A stretch of DNA of 64,000 nt from Bacteroidota bacterium (GTDB taxonomy: Bacteria > Bacteroidota > Bacteroidia > Chitinophagales > Chitinophagaceae). The translations under genes and the position numbers were made by a program. The stretch's first letter is position 1; each line of letters opens with the position of its first letter. The stretch covers positions 1 to 64,000 of the forward strand of contig JAUZOD010000013.1 in assembly GCA_030706635.1 (NCBI GenBank), in the 5' to 3' direction. Below the pieces are notes generated by a model. It was not told the DNA's origin, did no database searches, and saw only the letters and a program-made list of their open reading frames with translations. This document shows, one piece after another, positions 25,854-34,717 of the stretch.

Positions 25854-26966
25854 TTAATTCAGCTTCGCAAACTCATTACAAATTGCCTTATATGTATTCG
25901 CAGGCGAGATCTCTTTTGCCGGGATTTCTCCGTAATACTCCCTGATAAACTGGGCCGGGCTGCTCCAGGTGGTTTCCAGAATGCCCAGGAAACGGTCTCT
26001 CATTTCCGGGGTGGAATTGGTCCGGAAGTTTTCCATGTCCTTAATCTGTTGCACTGCGTATCCGGGATTTTTCCAGGGACAGGTAAGCACCCTTAATCCT
26101 TTCATGGCAAAATAAACTGCGGTCTTGTCTGCCCGGTCGTAGTGCCAGTCAGTGATCACCACATCTTTCGGAATCATGTCCACGGCGCGCCAGGTATCAT
26201 TATAACTGGCTTCCCATTCGCCAATGCCCGTGGTGCGTCCGTCAATAAGCCTGTCTCCCCAGATCCACAACTCTTTGTTTCTTTTGGCCAGATGATCGCG
26301 GAAGGCGGTAACCTCATCAGCAAATAATCTGGACTTGTCGTGATGGGCACAGCGGGGGCACCGGTCATCTCCGATGATAAATACTTCATCCATTCCGGCA
26401 TGAAAAGCGTCCGATTCAAACACATCGACCAGCTCATCCATTACGTCAAAAACAACTTTGTGCACTTCGGGAAGCAGGGGGCAATAGCTTTTGCAATAGA
26501 GGCTGTCTGCGTTGGGCCATTTGTAAACGGCGGGCATCTTTATCCAGGGGGTTTCATCAAACTGGGGATATTTTGTCAGGAGCATGTTGGGCTTATTTGC
26601 CCAGGACTGGTGGCCCAGCATGTTAATCTGGGGAATGAGCCGGATATGGTTTTTTCGGCATGCGGCAACAATTTTTTTTACATCCGCTTCAGACAGTGCG
26701 GCCGAATCGGCCAATTCCGGATGGGATTTGAACTGGTAACGGTATTCCACCTGGAGGATAAGCAGGTTTATTTTTTTCGCAGCCATGCCCTGATCAATAA
26801 AGGTTACAAAAGAGTCGACCGCATTGGGCAAAGGTGCACCGATACACAGGCCACGTACCGGAATAATGCTATCCAGCTTCTCCTGTGCCTTCAATCCCCA
26901 AAAGGGTAATAACATCAGACATATCATCAGGCTGTGTACGCAGAGTATACGTTTCAAAGTGATCAA
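25854..26966 (-). CDS. exported glycoside hydrolase, GH20-type catalytic domain
   Basis: A 370-residue protein with a signal peptide (MITLKRILCVHSLMICLMLL to LKAQ). It has the TIM-barrel landmarks of family 20 hexosaminidases: RGLCIGAPL, IPQINMLGHQSW and the catalytic pair D-E in FHAGMDEVF (about residues 190-198). It lacks the usual N-terminal GH20b domain, so it is a short form, and the sugar specificity is uncertain. The only good start giving a full signal peptide is TTG at 26966; the first ATG (26927) would cut off the basic part of the signal. It is convergent with the protease gene, with 11 bases between the stops. Confidence 0.8.
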   Translation of the reverse strand: MITLKRILCVHSLMICLMLLPFWGLKAQEKLDSIIPVRGLCIGAPLPNAVDSFVTFIDQGMAAKKINLLILQVEYRYQFKSHPELADSAALSEADVKKIVAACRKNHIRLIPQINMLGHQSWANKPNMLLTKYPQFDETPWIKMPAVYKWPNADSLYCKSYCPLLPEVHKVVFDVMDELVDVFESDAFHAGMDEVFIIGDDRCPRCAHHDKSRLFADEVTAFRDHLAKRNKELWIWGDRLIDGRTTGIGEWEASYNDTWRAVDMIPKDVVITDWHYDRADKTAVYFAMKGLRVLTCPWKNPGYAVQQIKDMENFRTNSTPEMRDRFLGILETTWSSPAQFIREYYGEIPAKEISPANTYKAICNEFAKLN

Positions 26967-27094
26967 TTTTGGAAAGTTAGAAAAGAAGTTGGTCCGACAT
27001 AGCAGTCGCTTCCTTATGAAGAATTCCGCATGCGGCCAATGCCCCGAATCCGAATTTACTGAAATGAACTAATTTCGAGGTTGAAATTTATTGA

Positions 27095-27787
27095 ATGCTT
27101 GTGTCTGGCCCGGGAATTTCTTCCTACATTGATCACACGAACTTAAAACCGGTTAGCCGTTTTGCAGAAATTGTTCAGTTGTGCAGGGAGGCGGTTCAAT
27201 ACGGATTTGCTGCGGTTTGTGTTCCGCCTTTTGTCGTTGACCGTGCTGTAAGGGAAATAAAAGGAAGCAGTGTAAAAATAGCCACAGTTATCGGTTTCCC
27301 GCTGGGATATGCCGCTGCCGGTGCCAAATGGGACGAATGCCTGAGGGCCATGGAAGACGGGGCCGATGAACTGGACGTGGTGATCAATCTGCTGGCGTTG
27401 AAGAACGGGCTGTGGAACTACCTGGCAGGCGAAATGGATCCGCTTGTTGCCGCGATCCATGAAAAAGGCCGGATCATTAAAGTAATCGTGGAAAGCGGAA
27501 TGCTCAGCCGTGAAGAGATCGTGCGTTGTTGTAATCTATATGGAAACATGGGCATTGATTTTATGAAGACCTCTACCGGGTATGCGGAGAAAGGGGCATC
27601 GGTGGGAGACGTCCGGCTGATGCGGCGAGAGCTTCCGGCGCAGGTGGGGATCAAGGCTTCCGGGGGGATCAGAACCTATGGTTTTGCCAGAGAGCTGGTG
27701 GAAGCGGGCGCCACACGCATCGGATGCAGCGCAAGCCTTGCCCTTGTTGCCCAGGAAAAAGAATGGTTTACAACTGAAAAAAAATGA
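27095..27787 (+). CDS. deoC: deoxyribose-phosphate aldolase
   Basis: Class I aldolase (230 residues) that splits 2-deoxyribose 5-phosphate into glyceraldehyde 3-phosphate and acetaldehyde in deoxynucleoside breakdown. Typical segments are YIDHTNLKP at the N-terminus, FAAVCVPPF, VIGFPLGYA, DELDVVINL, KVIVESGMLS, the catalytic lysine in DFMKTSTGYAEKGAS, and GIKASGGIRTY. It is the first gene of a tight plus-strand block. The last codons overlap the next ATG by four bases (ATGA). Confidence 0.96.
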   Translation: MLVSGPGISSYIDHTNLKPVSRFAEIVQLCREAVQYGFAAVCVPPFVVDRAVREIKGSSVKIATVIGFPLGYAAAGAKWDECLRAMEDGADELDVVINLLALKNGLWNYLAGEMDPLVAAIHEKGRIIKVIVESGMLSREEIVRCCNLYGNMGIDFMKTSTGYAEKGASVGDVRLMRRELPAQVGIKASGGIRTYGFARELVEAGATRIGCSASLALVAQEKEWFTTEKK

Positions 27788-28197
27788 TGAAGTCCATTTA
27801 TCTTTTGACCCTGTTATTTTGCGGAACCGTTTATGCCCAGGACTCTGCATTGACTGCGGCTTCGATCCACAAAGACCCGCGCATCGATTCTTTAATCAAG
27901 GTGCAGATCCACATCAACGATGTCAGCACGCGGGAAAGCAGAAGGAACCAGCCGGGATACAGGATCCAGGTGGCCAATTCGAATGACAGAAACAAGGTCT
28001 TTGCCATCAAAACAAAGATCTACCAGCAATACCCCGAACTTAAACCTTATCTGATCTATCAGCCTCCCAATTATAAACTGAAAGTCGGCAATTTCAAAAC
28101 GCAGGAGGAAGCGCAACCCTATATTGAAAAGCTGACCCGTTTTTTCCCGGATGGTGTTTATATTGTCCCCGATATTATTGAAGTGAAACCCGAGTAA
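27784..28197 (+). CDS. exported SPOR-domain protein
   Basis: A 137-residue protein with a signal peptide (MMKSIYLLTLLFCGTVYAQ). The C-terminal 75 residues form a SPOR domain (RNQPGYRIQVANSNDRNKV to KLKVGNFKTQEEAQPYIEKL), which binds glycan strands of septal or denuded peptidoglycan. Between them is a short linker. The start overlaps the deoC stop by four bases, so translation is probably coupled. A link between deoxynucleoside metabolism and cell wall is not implied; this pairing with deoC may simply be a conserved operon in the group. Confidence 0.85.
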   Translation: MMKSIYLLTLLFCGTVYAQDSALTAASIHKDPRIDSLIKVQIHINDVSTRESRRNQPGYRIQVANSNDRNKVFAIKTKIYQQYPELKPYLIYQPPNYKLKVGNFKTQEEAQPYIEKLTRFFPDGVYIVPDIIEVKPE

Positions 28198-28206
28198 TCC
28201 TTAATT

Positions 28207-29391
28207 ATGCTGAAAGAAAAGATCCACCAACTGGCAAAGCAATATGCACCCGAAACCATTGATATCCGCCGGCACCTGCATGCACATCCGGAATTGAGTT
28301 ATAAAGAGTTTGAAACTTCGGCCTATGTTCAGGGGAAATTAAAACACCTGGGTATTCCCTATGAAGTGAAGGCAACAACCGGCGTGGTTGGGATGATCAG
28401 GGGAAAAAATCCGGAGAAGCGCGTCATTGCCTTACGGGCCGATATGGATGCCCTGCCCATCAGGGAAGAAAATGCGGTTGCTTACAAGTCGCAAAATGAC
28501 GGTGTTATGCACGCCTGCGGTCATGATGCACATACCAGTATCCTGCTGGGGGCATCTAAAATACTCCAGGAGCTCAGGGAAGAATGGGAGGGGACAGTGA
28601 AACTGATTTTCCAGCCCGGAGAGGAAAAAAATCCCGGGGGCGCCAGTCTCCTCATCAAAGAAGGCGTTCTGCACAATCCCCAGCCGCTGGCCATTTTTGG
28701 CTTGCACGTGCATCCGGGCCTGGAGATCGGAAAACTGAGTTTCCGGAGCGGACCCTCTATGGCTAGTGCAGACGAACTATATATCACGGTACGCAGCAAG
28801 GGCGGACATGCCGCAACGCCGCAGCTCACTGTGGATACCATCCTCGTTGCATCCCAACTGGTGGTTTCCCTGCAACAGATCATGAGCCGGAATAAAAATC
28901 CGTTCACTCCATCTGTGCTTTCCATTAGCTCCTTTCAGGGAGGATATACAACCAATGTAATTCCTTCTGAAGTAAAACTGATGGGCACTTTTCGGGCAAT
29001 GGATGAAGCCTGGCGTTTCCAGGCCCATAACCTGATCCGGAAAATGGCCAAGGGGCTGGCCATATCTACAGGAGCCGAGATTGATGTGCTGGTAGACGTA
29101 GGATACCCGGTGGTGAACAATGATGAAAATCTATATCCTGTGGCCCGGGCCCGGGCGGAGGAATATGCGGGTAAGGAAAATGTTCTGGAAACAGAGGTGC
29201 GGATGGGGGCGGAGGATTTCGGATACTACACACAGGAAATCCCTGGATGTTTTTACCGCCTCGGCGTGATGAATGAAGCAAAGGGCATTACCTCCAGTGT
29301 TCATACTCCTACATTTAATATCGACGAATCGGCTATTGAAACAGGTATGGGCATGATGGCCTGGCTTGGCGCCAGTGTTTATTCCAGTTAA
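28207..29391 (+). CDS. M20-family amidohydrolase (N-acyl amino acid hydrolase)
   Basis: A 394-residue zinc hydrolase of the M20D group (hippurate/IAA-amino acid hydrolase type). Marks: RRHLHAHPELSYKE, ALRADMDALPI, HACGHDAHTSILLGA with metal-binding C/H residues, FQPGEEKNPGGASLL with the catalytic glutamate, FGLHVHPGLEIGK, and the lid domain run RSKGGHAATPQ. The final HTPTFNIDE motif also binds metal. There is no signal peptide, so it acts in the cytoplasm, removing acyl groups from amino acids or peptides. It begins nine bases after the SPOR gene in the same block. Confidence 0.93.
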   Translation: MLKEKIHQLAKQYAPETIDIRRHLHAHPELSYKEFETSAYVQGKLKHLGIPYEVKATTGVVGMIRGKNPEKRVIALRADMDALPIREENAVAYKSQNDGVMHACGHDAHTSILLGASKILQELREEWEGTVKLIFQPGEEKNPGGASLLIKEGVLHNPQPLAIFGLHVHPGLEIGKLSFRSGPSMASADELYITVRSKGGHAATPQLTVDTILVASQLVVSLQQIMSRNKNPFTPSVLSISSFQGGYTTNVIPSEVKLMGTFRAMDEAWRFQAHNLIRKMAKGLAISTGAEIDVLVDVGYPVVNNDENLYPVARARAEEYAGKENVLETEVRMGAEDFGYYTQEIPGCFYRLGVMNEAKGITSSVHTPTFNIDESAIETGMGMMAWLGASVYSS

Positions 29392-29399
29392 TTTATTTC

Positions 29400-31730
29400 A
29401 TGCAAAAAAAGCAACTCCGCAAAGAAGAAGCACTTGAATACCACGCCAGGGGCAGGCCGGGTAAAATTGAAGTGATTCCTACTAAGGAAGCTAAAACGCA
29501 GCGGGACCTTTCCCTGGCTTATTCACCGGGTGTTGCGGAACCCTGCAAAGAAATCATCAACAACGTCGAGGAAGTTTACAGATACACAGCCAAGGGGAAT
29601 CTGGTTGCCGTGATCACCAACGGCACTGCGGTATTGGGTCTGGGAGATATCGGCCCGGAAGCATCCAAACCCGTAATGGAAGGTAAAGGGGTTTTGTTTA
29701 AAATTTTTGCGGACATAGATGTATTTGATATCGAAATCAACGAAAGAGATCCGGAGAAGTTCGTGCAGATCGTAAAAGCACTTGAACCGACATTTGGCGG
29801 AATTAACCTGGAAGATATCAAAGCGCCGGAATGTTTTTATATTGAAAAACAACTGCGCGCATCCCTGAAGATTCCCGTGATGCACGACGATCAGCACGGA
29901 ACAGCCATCATCAGCAGCGCGGCCCTGATCAATGCATTGGAATTGCAGCGGAAAAAAATTGATAAAGTGAACTTTGTCATCAATGGCGCCGGAGCCGCTG
30001 CCATGGCTTGTATGAAATTGTATATGGCGCTGGGGGCCAGACCGGGAAATTTCCTCGTGTTTGATAAGGATGGGGTCATTCATAAAAACAGAACGGATCT
30101 GGATGAGGACCGGCTGCTGTTTGCGGTTGACAAACCGGATTGGACCCTCGAAAAGGCCATGAAGGATGCGGATGTTTTTGTGGGGCTGAGTGTGGGTAAC
30201 GTGGTGACTCCGGAAATGGTGAAGAGCATGGCCAAAAAACCCATTGTATTTGCCATGGCCAATCCCGATCCTGAAATTGCTTATGAAGCGGCCACATCCG
30301 TTCGGGATGATCTCATTATGGCGACAGGCCGGAGTGACTACCCAAACCAGGTGAACAATGTTTTGGGTTTCCCTTTCATATTCAGGGGTGCGCTTGATGT
30401 TCGCGCCACGCAGATCAATGAAGCCATGAAACTGGCGGCCGTGAAGGCACTGGCGGATCTGTCTAAGATGGTTGTTCCCGATATCGTGAATATGGCCTAT
30501 AACGAAAAAACAATCAGTTTCGGCCCGCAGTATATTATTCCCAAACCACTCGATCCGCGGCTGCTCTCCACGGTGGCACCGGCAGTTGCAAAAGCAGCCA
30601 TCGACAGTGGCGTGGCCCAGAGCCGAATTGACAACTGGGAGCTGTATGCCATTGAACTCAACAAGCGGTTGGGACTGGATAATCAGCTGATCCGGGTATT
30701 GGGCAGCAAAGCCCGGCGTGATCCGAGGCGGCTGGTATTTGCTGAAGCCGATAATATCAAGATCCTGAAAGTGGCGCAGATATTATATGATGAAGGGGTG
30801 GCCTATCCGATCCTGCTGGGCAATAAAGAAAAAATTCAATCCATTGCGGCAAAGAACAATATCGATATCGAGGAATTGCCGATTGTCGATTCCCGGGCCG
30901 ATGATCAGGAAGAACGCAGAAAAGTGTTCGCTGAAATTTTTTTCCGCAAAAGACAGCGGCGTGGATTCAATAAATATGAATCGCAGAAAATCATGCGGGA
31001 CAGAAATCATTTTGGTTGCATGATGGTTGAAACGGGTGAAGCGGATGCCATGATTTCCGGCCTCACGAAAAACTACCCGGATACGATTCGTCCTGCCATA
31101 GAAATCATCGGCACGGAAGAGGGGGTGAAAAAAATTGCTGGTATGTATCTTCTGCTGACTAAAAAAGGACCTCTTTTTTTAGCGGATACCACAGTGAATT
31201 TCAATCCTACCGCGGAAGAGCTGGCTGATATCACCCTGCTCGTGGCAAAAGAAGTCAGGCATTTTAACCTGGTGCCCCGTGTGGCGATGCTGAGTTATTC
31301 CAATTTCGGAACCAGCAATTCGCCGGAGGCTCGTCTGGTGGCCAGGGCCACAGCAATAGTGAAAGAAAAAGATCCGGATCTGATCGTTGACGGTGAAATG
31401 CAGGCCAGCATCGCGTTGAATAATGAGATCCTCCGCGAGAATTATCCTTTCAGTACCCTGGTGGATCAGGAAGTCAATACCCTTATTTTCCCCAACCTGG
31501 CGGCGGGTAATGTGGCTTATAACCTGCTGAAAGAAGTGGGCGGCGCTGATGCGATCGGTCCCATTCTGCTGGGTATGAAAAAGCCGGTGCATGTTCTTCA
31601 GTTGGGCAGCTCAGTAAGGAATATTTATAATATGGCCCTGGTTGCTGTAATTGATGCCCAGATCAAATGTGCGTCCACGCCGGCCGAAACGCTGAAGCAG
31701 ACCGGCGGATGGAAACGAACCAAAAAATAA
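29400..31730 (+). CDS. maeB: NADP-dependent malic enzyme with PTA-like domain
   Basis: Two-part protein of 776 residues. The first part (about 1-425) is malic enzyme, converting malate to pyruvate and CO2 with [56 protein letters not shown] and the dinucleotide turn [10 protein letters not shown]. The second part (about 440-776) resembles phosphotransacetylase, with [24 protein letters not shown] and [24 protein letters not shown]. In MaeB proteins this second part regulates rather than catalyses. The length is normal. Placed nine bases after the M20 gene. Confidence 0.96.
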   Translation: MQKKQLRKEEALEYHARGRPGKIEVIPTKEAKTQRDLSLAYSPGVAEPCKEIINNVEEVYRYTAKGNLVAVITNGTAVLGLGDIGPEASKPVMEGKGVLFKIFADIDVFDIEINERDPEKFVQIVKALEPTFGGINLEDIKAPECFYIEKQLRASLKIPVMHDDQHGTAIISSAALINALELQRKKIDKVNFVINGAGAAAMACMKLYMALGARPGNFLVFDKDGVIHKNRTDLDEDRLLFAVDKPDWTLEKAMKDADVFVGLSVGNVVTPEMVKSMAKKPIVFAMANPDPEIAYEAATSVRDDLIMATGRSDYPNQVNNVLGFPFIFRGALDVRATQINEAMKLAAVKALADLSKMVVPDIVNMAYNEKTISFGPQYIIPKPLDPRLLSTVAPAVAKAAIDSGVAQSRIDNWELYAIELNKRLGLDNQLIRVLGSKARRDPRRLVFAEADNIKILKVAQILYDEGVAYPILLGNKEKIQSIAAKNNIDIEELPIVDSRADDQEERRKVFAEIFFRKRQRRGFNKYESQKIMRDRNHFGCMMVETGEADAMISGLTKNYPDTIRPAIEIIGTEEGVKKIAGMYLLLTKKGPLFLADTTVNFNPTAEELADITLLVAKEVRHFNLVPRVAMLSYSNFGTSNSPEARLVARATAIVKEKDPDLIVDGEMQASIALNNEILRENYPFSTLVDQEVNTLIFPNLAAGNVAYNLLKEVGGADAIGPILLGMKKPVHVLQLGSSVRNIYNMALVAVIDAQIKCASTPAETLKQTGGWKRTKK

Positions 31731-31757
31731 ATTGTACTTTCATTCCAGTAATCACCC

Positions 31758-32495
31758 ATGAATATATTTACAGAGTTTGGGCGTTATTTATTGATGCTGA
31801 AAGATATGTTTTCCAAGCCGGAAAATATGAAAATGTACTGGAAGGAATTAATGCATCAGTGTGTTGAAATTGGTATCCGTTCCCTGGGCATCGTGGTGAT
31901 CATTTCCTTTTTCATGGGGGCGGTATCGGCATTACAAACGGCTTATCAGCTGGTGAGCCCGCTCCTGCCCAGGTCCACCATCGCGCTGATTGTAAGGGAT
32001 ACGGTTATTCTTGAATTCGCGCCTACGCTCGTCTGTATTGTGCTGGCCGGCGTGGTCGGCAGCAAGATAGCCGGAGAGCTCGGTAACATGCGGGTGAGTG
32101 AACAGATCGATGCCCTGGAAATCATGGGGATCAACACCCGCACCTACCTGGTTCTTCCGAAAATTCTTGCTGCTATGATCACGATACCCCTGCTGGTGGT
32201 TATTTCCATGGTATTGGGCATCTGGGGTGGGAGGCTGGCCAGCGTTGCCACCGGCATCGTGGCGGCGTCCCAGTTCGATAAGGGGTTATTGCAAAATTTC
32301 CTTCCTTATAATGTCTTCTTCGCCCTGGCCAAGGCGTATACCTTTTCGTTTATTATTTCCAGCATTTCGTCTTTTTACGGGTATTACGTAAAAGGCGGAT
32401 CGCTGGAAATCGGAAGGGCCAGCACCCAGTCCGTCATTGTAAGCTGTGTACTTATCCTGCTGGCAGATTATGTTCTTTCAGCCGTATTACTATAA
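31758..32495 (+). CDS. mlaE: MlaE-family ABC transporter permease
   Basis: Inner-membrane permease of 245 residues for phospholipid transport between the envelope membranes. It has five or six membrane segments and the family run GPLLPR-like region SPLLPRSTIALIVRDTVILEFAPTL, then VGSKIAGELGNMRVSEQIDALEIMGIN (the MlaE cytoplasmic loop). The C-terminus FYGYYVKGGSLEIGRASTQSV is also typical. The ATPase gene follows 11 bases downstream. The substrate-binding MCE (MlaD) protein that should complete the system is not in this window. Confidence 0.94.
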   Translation: MNIFTEFGRYLLMLKDMFSKPENMKMYWKELMHQCVEIGIRSLGIVVIISFFMGAVSALQTAYQLVSPLLPRSTIALIVRDTVILEFAPTLVCIVLAGVVGSKIAGELGNMRVSEQIDALEIMGINTRTYLVLPKILAAMITIPLLVVISMVLGIWGGRLASVATGIVAASQFDKGLLQNFLPYNVFFALAKAYTFSFIISSISSFYGYYVKGGSLEIGRASTQSVIVSCVLILLADYVLSAVLL

Positions 32496-32506
32496 GCATT
32501 TCATTC

Positions 32507-33316
32507 ATGATCGAAATAAAAGATTTAAAAAAGACATTTGGCGACAAAACAGTTATTGACGGTGTCAGCGCGGTGATGCAGACGGGCAAATGCAATCTGA
32601 TCATCGGTTCCAGCGGAAGCGGGAAAACGGTTTTTATGAAATGCCTGGTGGGCCTTTTTGAGCCGGATTCCGGTGAAATCCTTTACAGCGGAAAGAACTT
32701 TACCACCATGAATGAAGAAGAGCGGAAAGAGTTGCGTCAGCAGATAGGCATGCTTTTTCAGGGGTCTGCCTTATTCGACAGCATGACGGTTGAACAGAAT
32801 ATCATGTTTCCACTGGATATGTTCACCAAAGTTTCTTTCCAGGAAAAACTAAAACGCGTAAATGAAGTGCTTGCCCGGGTGAATCTGGAAAATGTAAATG
32901 ATAAATTTCCGGCAGAGATTTCCGGAGGAATGAAAAAACGGGTAGGCATCGCCAGGGCCATTGTGCTCAATCCGAAGTATCTTTTTTGTGATGAACCGAA
33001 TTCCGGACTTGACCCGCAAACCTCCCTGCTCATCGATAAACTCATTAAGGAGATTACGCTCGAATATAAAATTACCACGGTGGTGAACACCCATGATATG
33101 AACAGCGTTATGGAAACCGGCGATCACATCATTTATATGCATCAGGGTATTAAAGAGTGGGAGGGAACGAATAAGGAAATTATCTTCAGCAAGAATCAAA
33201 AACTCAATGAGTTTATTTTTGCATCTGAATTTCTGCAGGATGCCAAGGACATGCGCATGCTGGAAATGAAGGGTAAAATTGATAATAACCGGAATATGGA
33301 TGAATTGCTGAAATAA
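32507..33316 (+). CDS. mlaF: MlaF-type ABC transporter ATPase
   Basis: ATP-binding partner of the preceding MlaE, 269 residues. Walker A IGSSGSGKTVFMKCLVG (about 33-49), Q-loop IGMLFQGSALFDSMTVEQNI, signature EISGGMKKRVGIARAI and Walker B YLFCDEPNSGLDP are all present. The C-terminal tail is longer than usual (about 25 residues, ending NNRNMDELLK). Together with MlaE it should power lipid movement across the periplasm. Because mlaD is missing here, the full complex must be encoded elsewhere. Confidence 0.93.
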   Translation: MIEIKDLKKTFGDKTVIDGVSAVMQTGKCNLIIGSSGSGKTVFMKCLVGLFEPDSGEILYSGKNFTTMNEEERKELRQQIGMLFQGSALFDSMTVEQNIMFPLDMFTKVSFQEKLKRVNEVLARVNLENVNDKFPAEISGGMKKRVGIARAIVLNPKYLFCDEPNSGLDPQTSLLIDKLIKEITLEYKITTVVNTHDMNSVMETGDHIIYMHQGIKEWEGTNKEIIFSKNQKLNEFIFASEFLQDAKDMRMLEMKGKIDNNRNMDELLK

Positions 33317-33317
33317 C

Positions 33318-33325
33318 TAATTTTG
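33318..33325 (+). promoter_or_regulatory. putative -7 element before sucD
   Basis: TAATTTTG fits TAnnTTTG. It starts just after the mlaF stop and ends 33 bases before the sucD ATG, so sucD may have its own start within the block. No -33 box at the right distance. Confidence 0.4.
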
Positions 33326-33358
33326 CGGCTCAGACAGAAATATCCTAAACTCGACTCA

Positions 33359-34231
33359 ATGGCAGTTTTAGTAAATAAGGAATCAAAGATCATTGTTCAG
33401 GGATTCACGGGCACCGAGGGAAGTTTTCATGCTTCCCAGATGATAGAATATGGATCGAAAGTGGTTGGCGGGGTAACTCCGGGTAAGGGAGGAAACAAAC
33501 ATCTTGACCGTCCCGTATTCAATACAGTCGCCGATGCGGTTAAAGAAACCGGCGCTGATGTGTCCATTATTTTTGTTCCCCCTGCATTTGCGGCAGATGC
33601 GATTATGGAAGCCGGGGAAGCCGGCATTGCGCTGGTGGTTTGCATCACAGAGGGCATTCCCGTACAGGACATGGTTAAAGTAAAAAATTATCTGGCCGGA
33701 AAAAGCACCCGGCTGATTGGTCCTAACTGTCCTGGCGTTATCAGTGCCGATGCCTGTAAAGTGGGCATCATGCCCGGATTTGTATTCAAAAAAGGAAGAA
33801 TTGGCATAGTATCTAAATCCGGAACGTTAACCTATGAAGCGGCTGACCAGGTGGCCAAGGCCGGGCTCGGTATTTCCACAGCCATTGGCATTGGAGGCGA
33901 TCCGATCATAGGAACCACCACCCGGGAAGCCGTAGAGTTGCTGATGAATGACCCCGAAACCGATGGCATTGTCATGATCGGAGAGATCGGTGGAAATATG
34001 GAAGCGGAAGCGGCGCGCTGGGTGAAGGCCAATAACCGGAAACCGGTGGTTGGTTTTATTGCCGGCCAAACTGCGCCTGCGGGTCGCCGGATGGGTCATG
34101 CAGGCGCCATCATCGGCGGGGCCGAAGATACGGCTGCCGCAAAAATGAAGATCCTGGGTGAATGCGGAATACATGTGGTTCAAAGTCCAGCGGATATTGG
34201 TGCAACGATGGCTAAAGTGATTAAAAAATAA
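33359..34231 (+). CDS. sucD: succinyl-CoA ligase alpha subunit
   Basis: TCA-cycle enzyme subunit (290 residues) that binds CoA and carries the phosphohistidine. Segments: [20 protein letters not shown], the CoA-binding turn, [35 protein letters not shown] and the active-site histidine in [13 protein letters not shown] start at ATG 33359 (MAVLVNKE); 12 further codons upstream overlap the -7 box. The beta subunit gene sucC is not adjacent, as is common in this phylum. Last gene of the block; a terminator follows. Confidence 0.96.
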   Translation: MAVLVNKESKIIVQGFTGTEGSFHASQMIEYGSKVVGGVTPGKGGNKHLDRPVFNTVADAVKETGADVSIIFVPPAFAADAIMEAGEAGIALVVCITEGIPVQDMVKVKNYLAGKSTRLIGPNCPGVISADACKVGIMPGFVFKKGRIGIVSKSGTLTYEAADQVAKAGLGISTAIGIGGDPIIGTTTREAVELLMNDPETDGIVMIGEIGGNMEAEAARWVKANNRKPVVGFIAGQTAPAGRRMGHAGAIIGGAEDTAAAKMKILGECGIHVVQSPADIGATMAKVIKK

Positions 34232-34236
34232 AAAAC

Positions 34237-34258
34237 CCGGCTTTTTGCCGGATTTTTT
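34237..34258. terminator. terminator after sucD
   Basis: CCGGC (34237-34241), a five-base loop, GCCGG (34247-34251), then A and six T residues. A run of A residues precedes the stem, so it may work for both strands and also serve the minus-strand gene at 34309. Confidence 0.85.
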
Positions 34259-34308
34259 ATTGAACAGGCATATGCCGGATGTTTTCTACAGAAATCTATT
34301 GACCCAAT

Positions 34309-34572
34309 CTAATGTGTATGATGGGTATGTCTGTGGCCGTGATGATGCCTTCTGTGCTTTCTCATTTCACGACGGTCATTTCGGAATTCTCGCTTATCAT
34401 TTCTCAGCTCGCGGTAATCCCTGGAAACCTCGTTTCGGCCGTAAGTCATTTCATGCCGGTCGCGCCTCCCGTCGCGGCTGTCTTTATAGCTGCCTGGAAA
34501 TTGTGCCTGTGATGCAGTGGCCAGGAATAATCCGGCCGCAATCAGTAAGACGAATTTCGCTTTCATAATCAT
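34309..34572 (-). CDS. small exported Arg/His-rich protein
   Basis: An 87-residue protein with a clean signal peptide (about residues 1-23, ending ATASQAQ). The mature 64 residues are extremely charged: repeated R/D/E runs such as RNDKREFRNDRREMRKHRR, followed by a histidine cluster ending HTHHTH. No known domain is visible; it may be a disordered or helical periplasmic protein that binds metal or acidic polymers, which is inference from composition alone. The ATG may be either 34572 or 34566 (MKAKF). It is convergent with sucD, and the terminator lies between. Confidence 0.7.
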   Translation of the reverse strand: MIMKAKFVLLIAAGLFLATASQAQFPGSYKDSRDGRRDRHEMTYGRNEVSRDYRELRNDKREFRNDRREMRKHRRHHHGHRHTHHTH

Positions 34573-34717
34573 TATTTTTAGGTGAGTAAAAGGAATGCCC
34601 TTTTAAGAAGGCAGGAGCATTCAGAAGTTAAATCTGGCATCGTTATAGTTTAGTTAAACGGTATGGAATCGGAAAATCCGGCATCCTTAGCGGGAACCCA
34701 TCTATAAACCCATCCTT

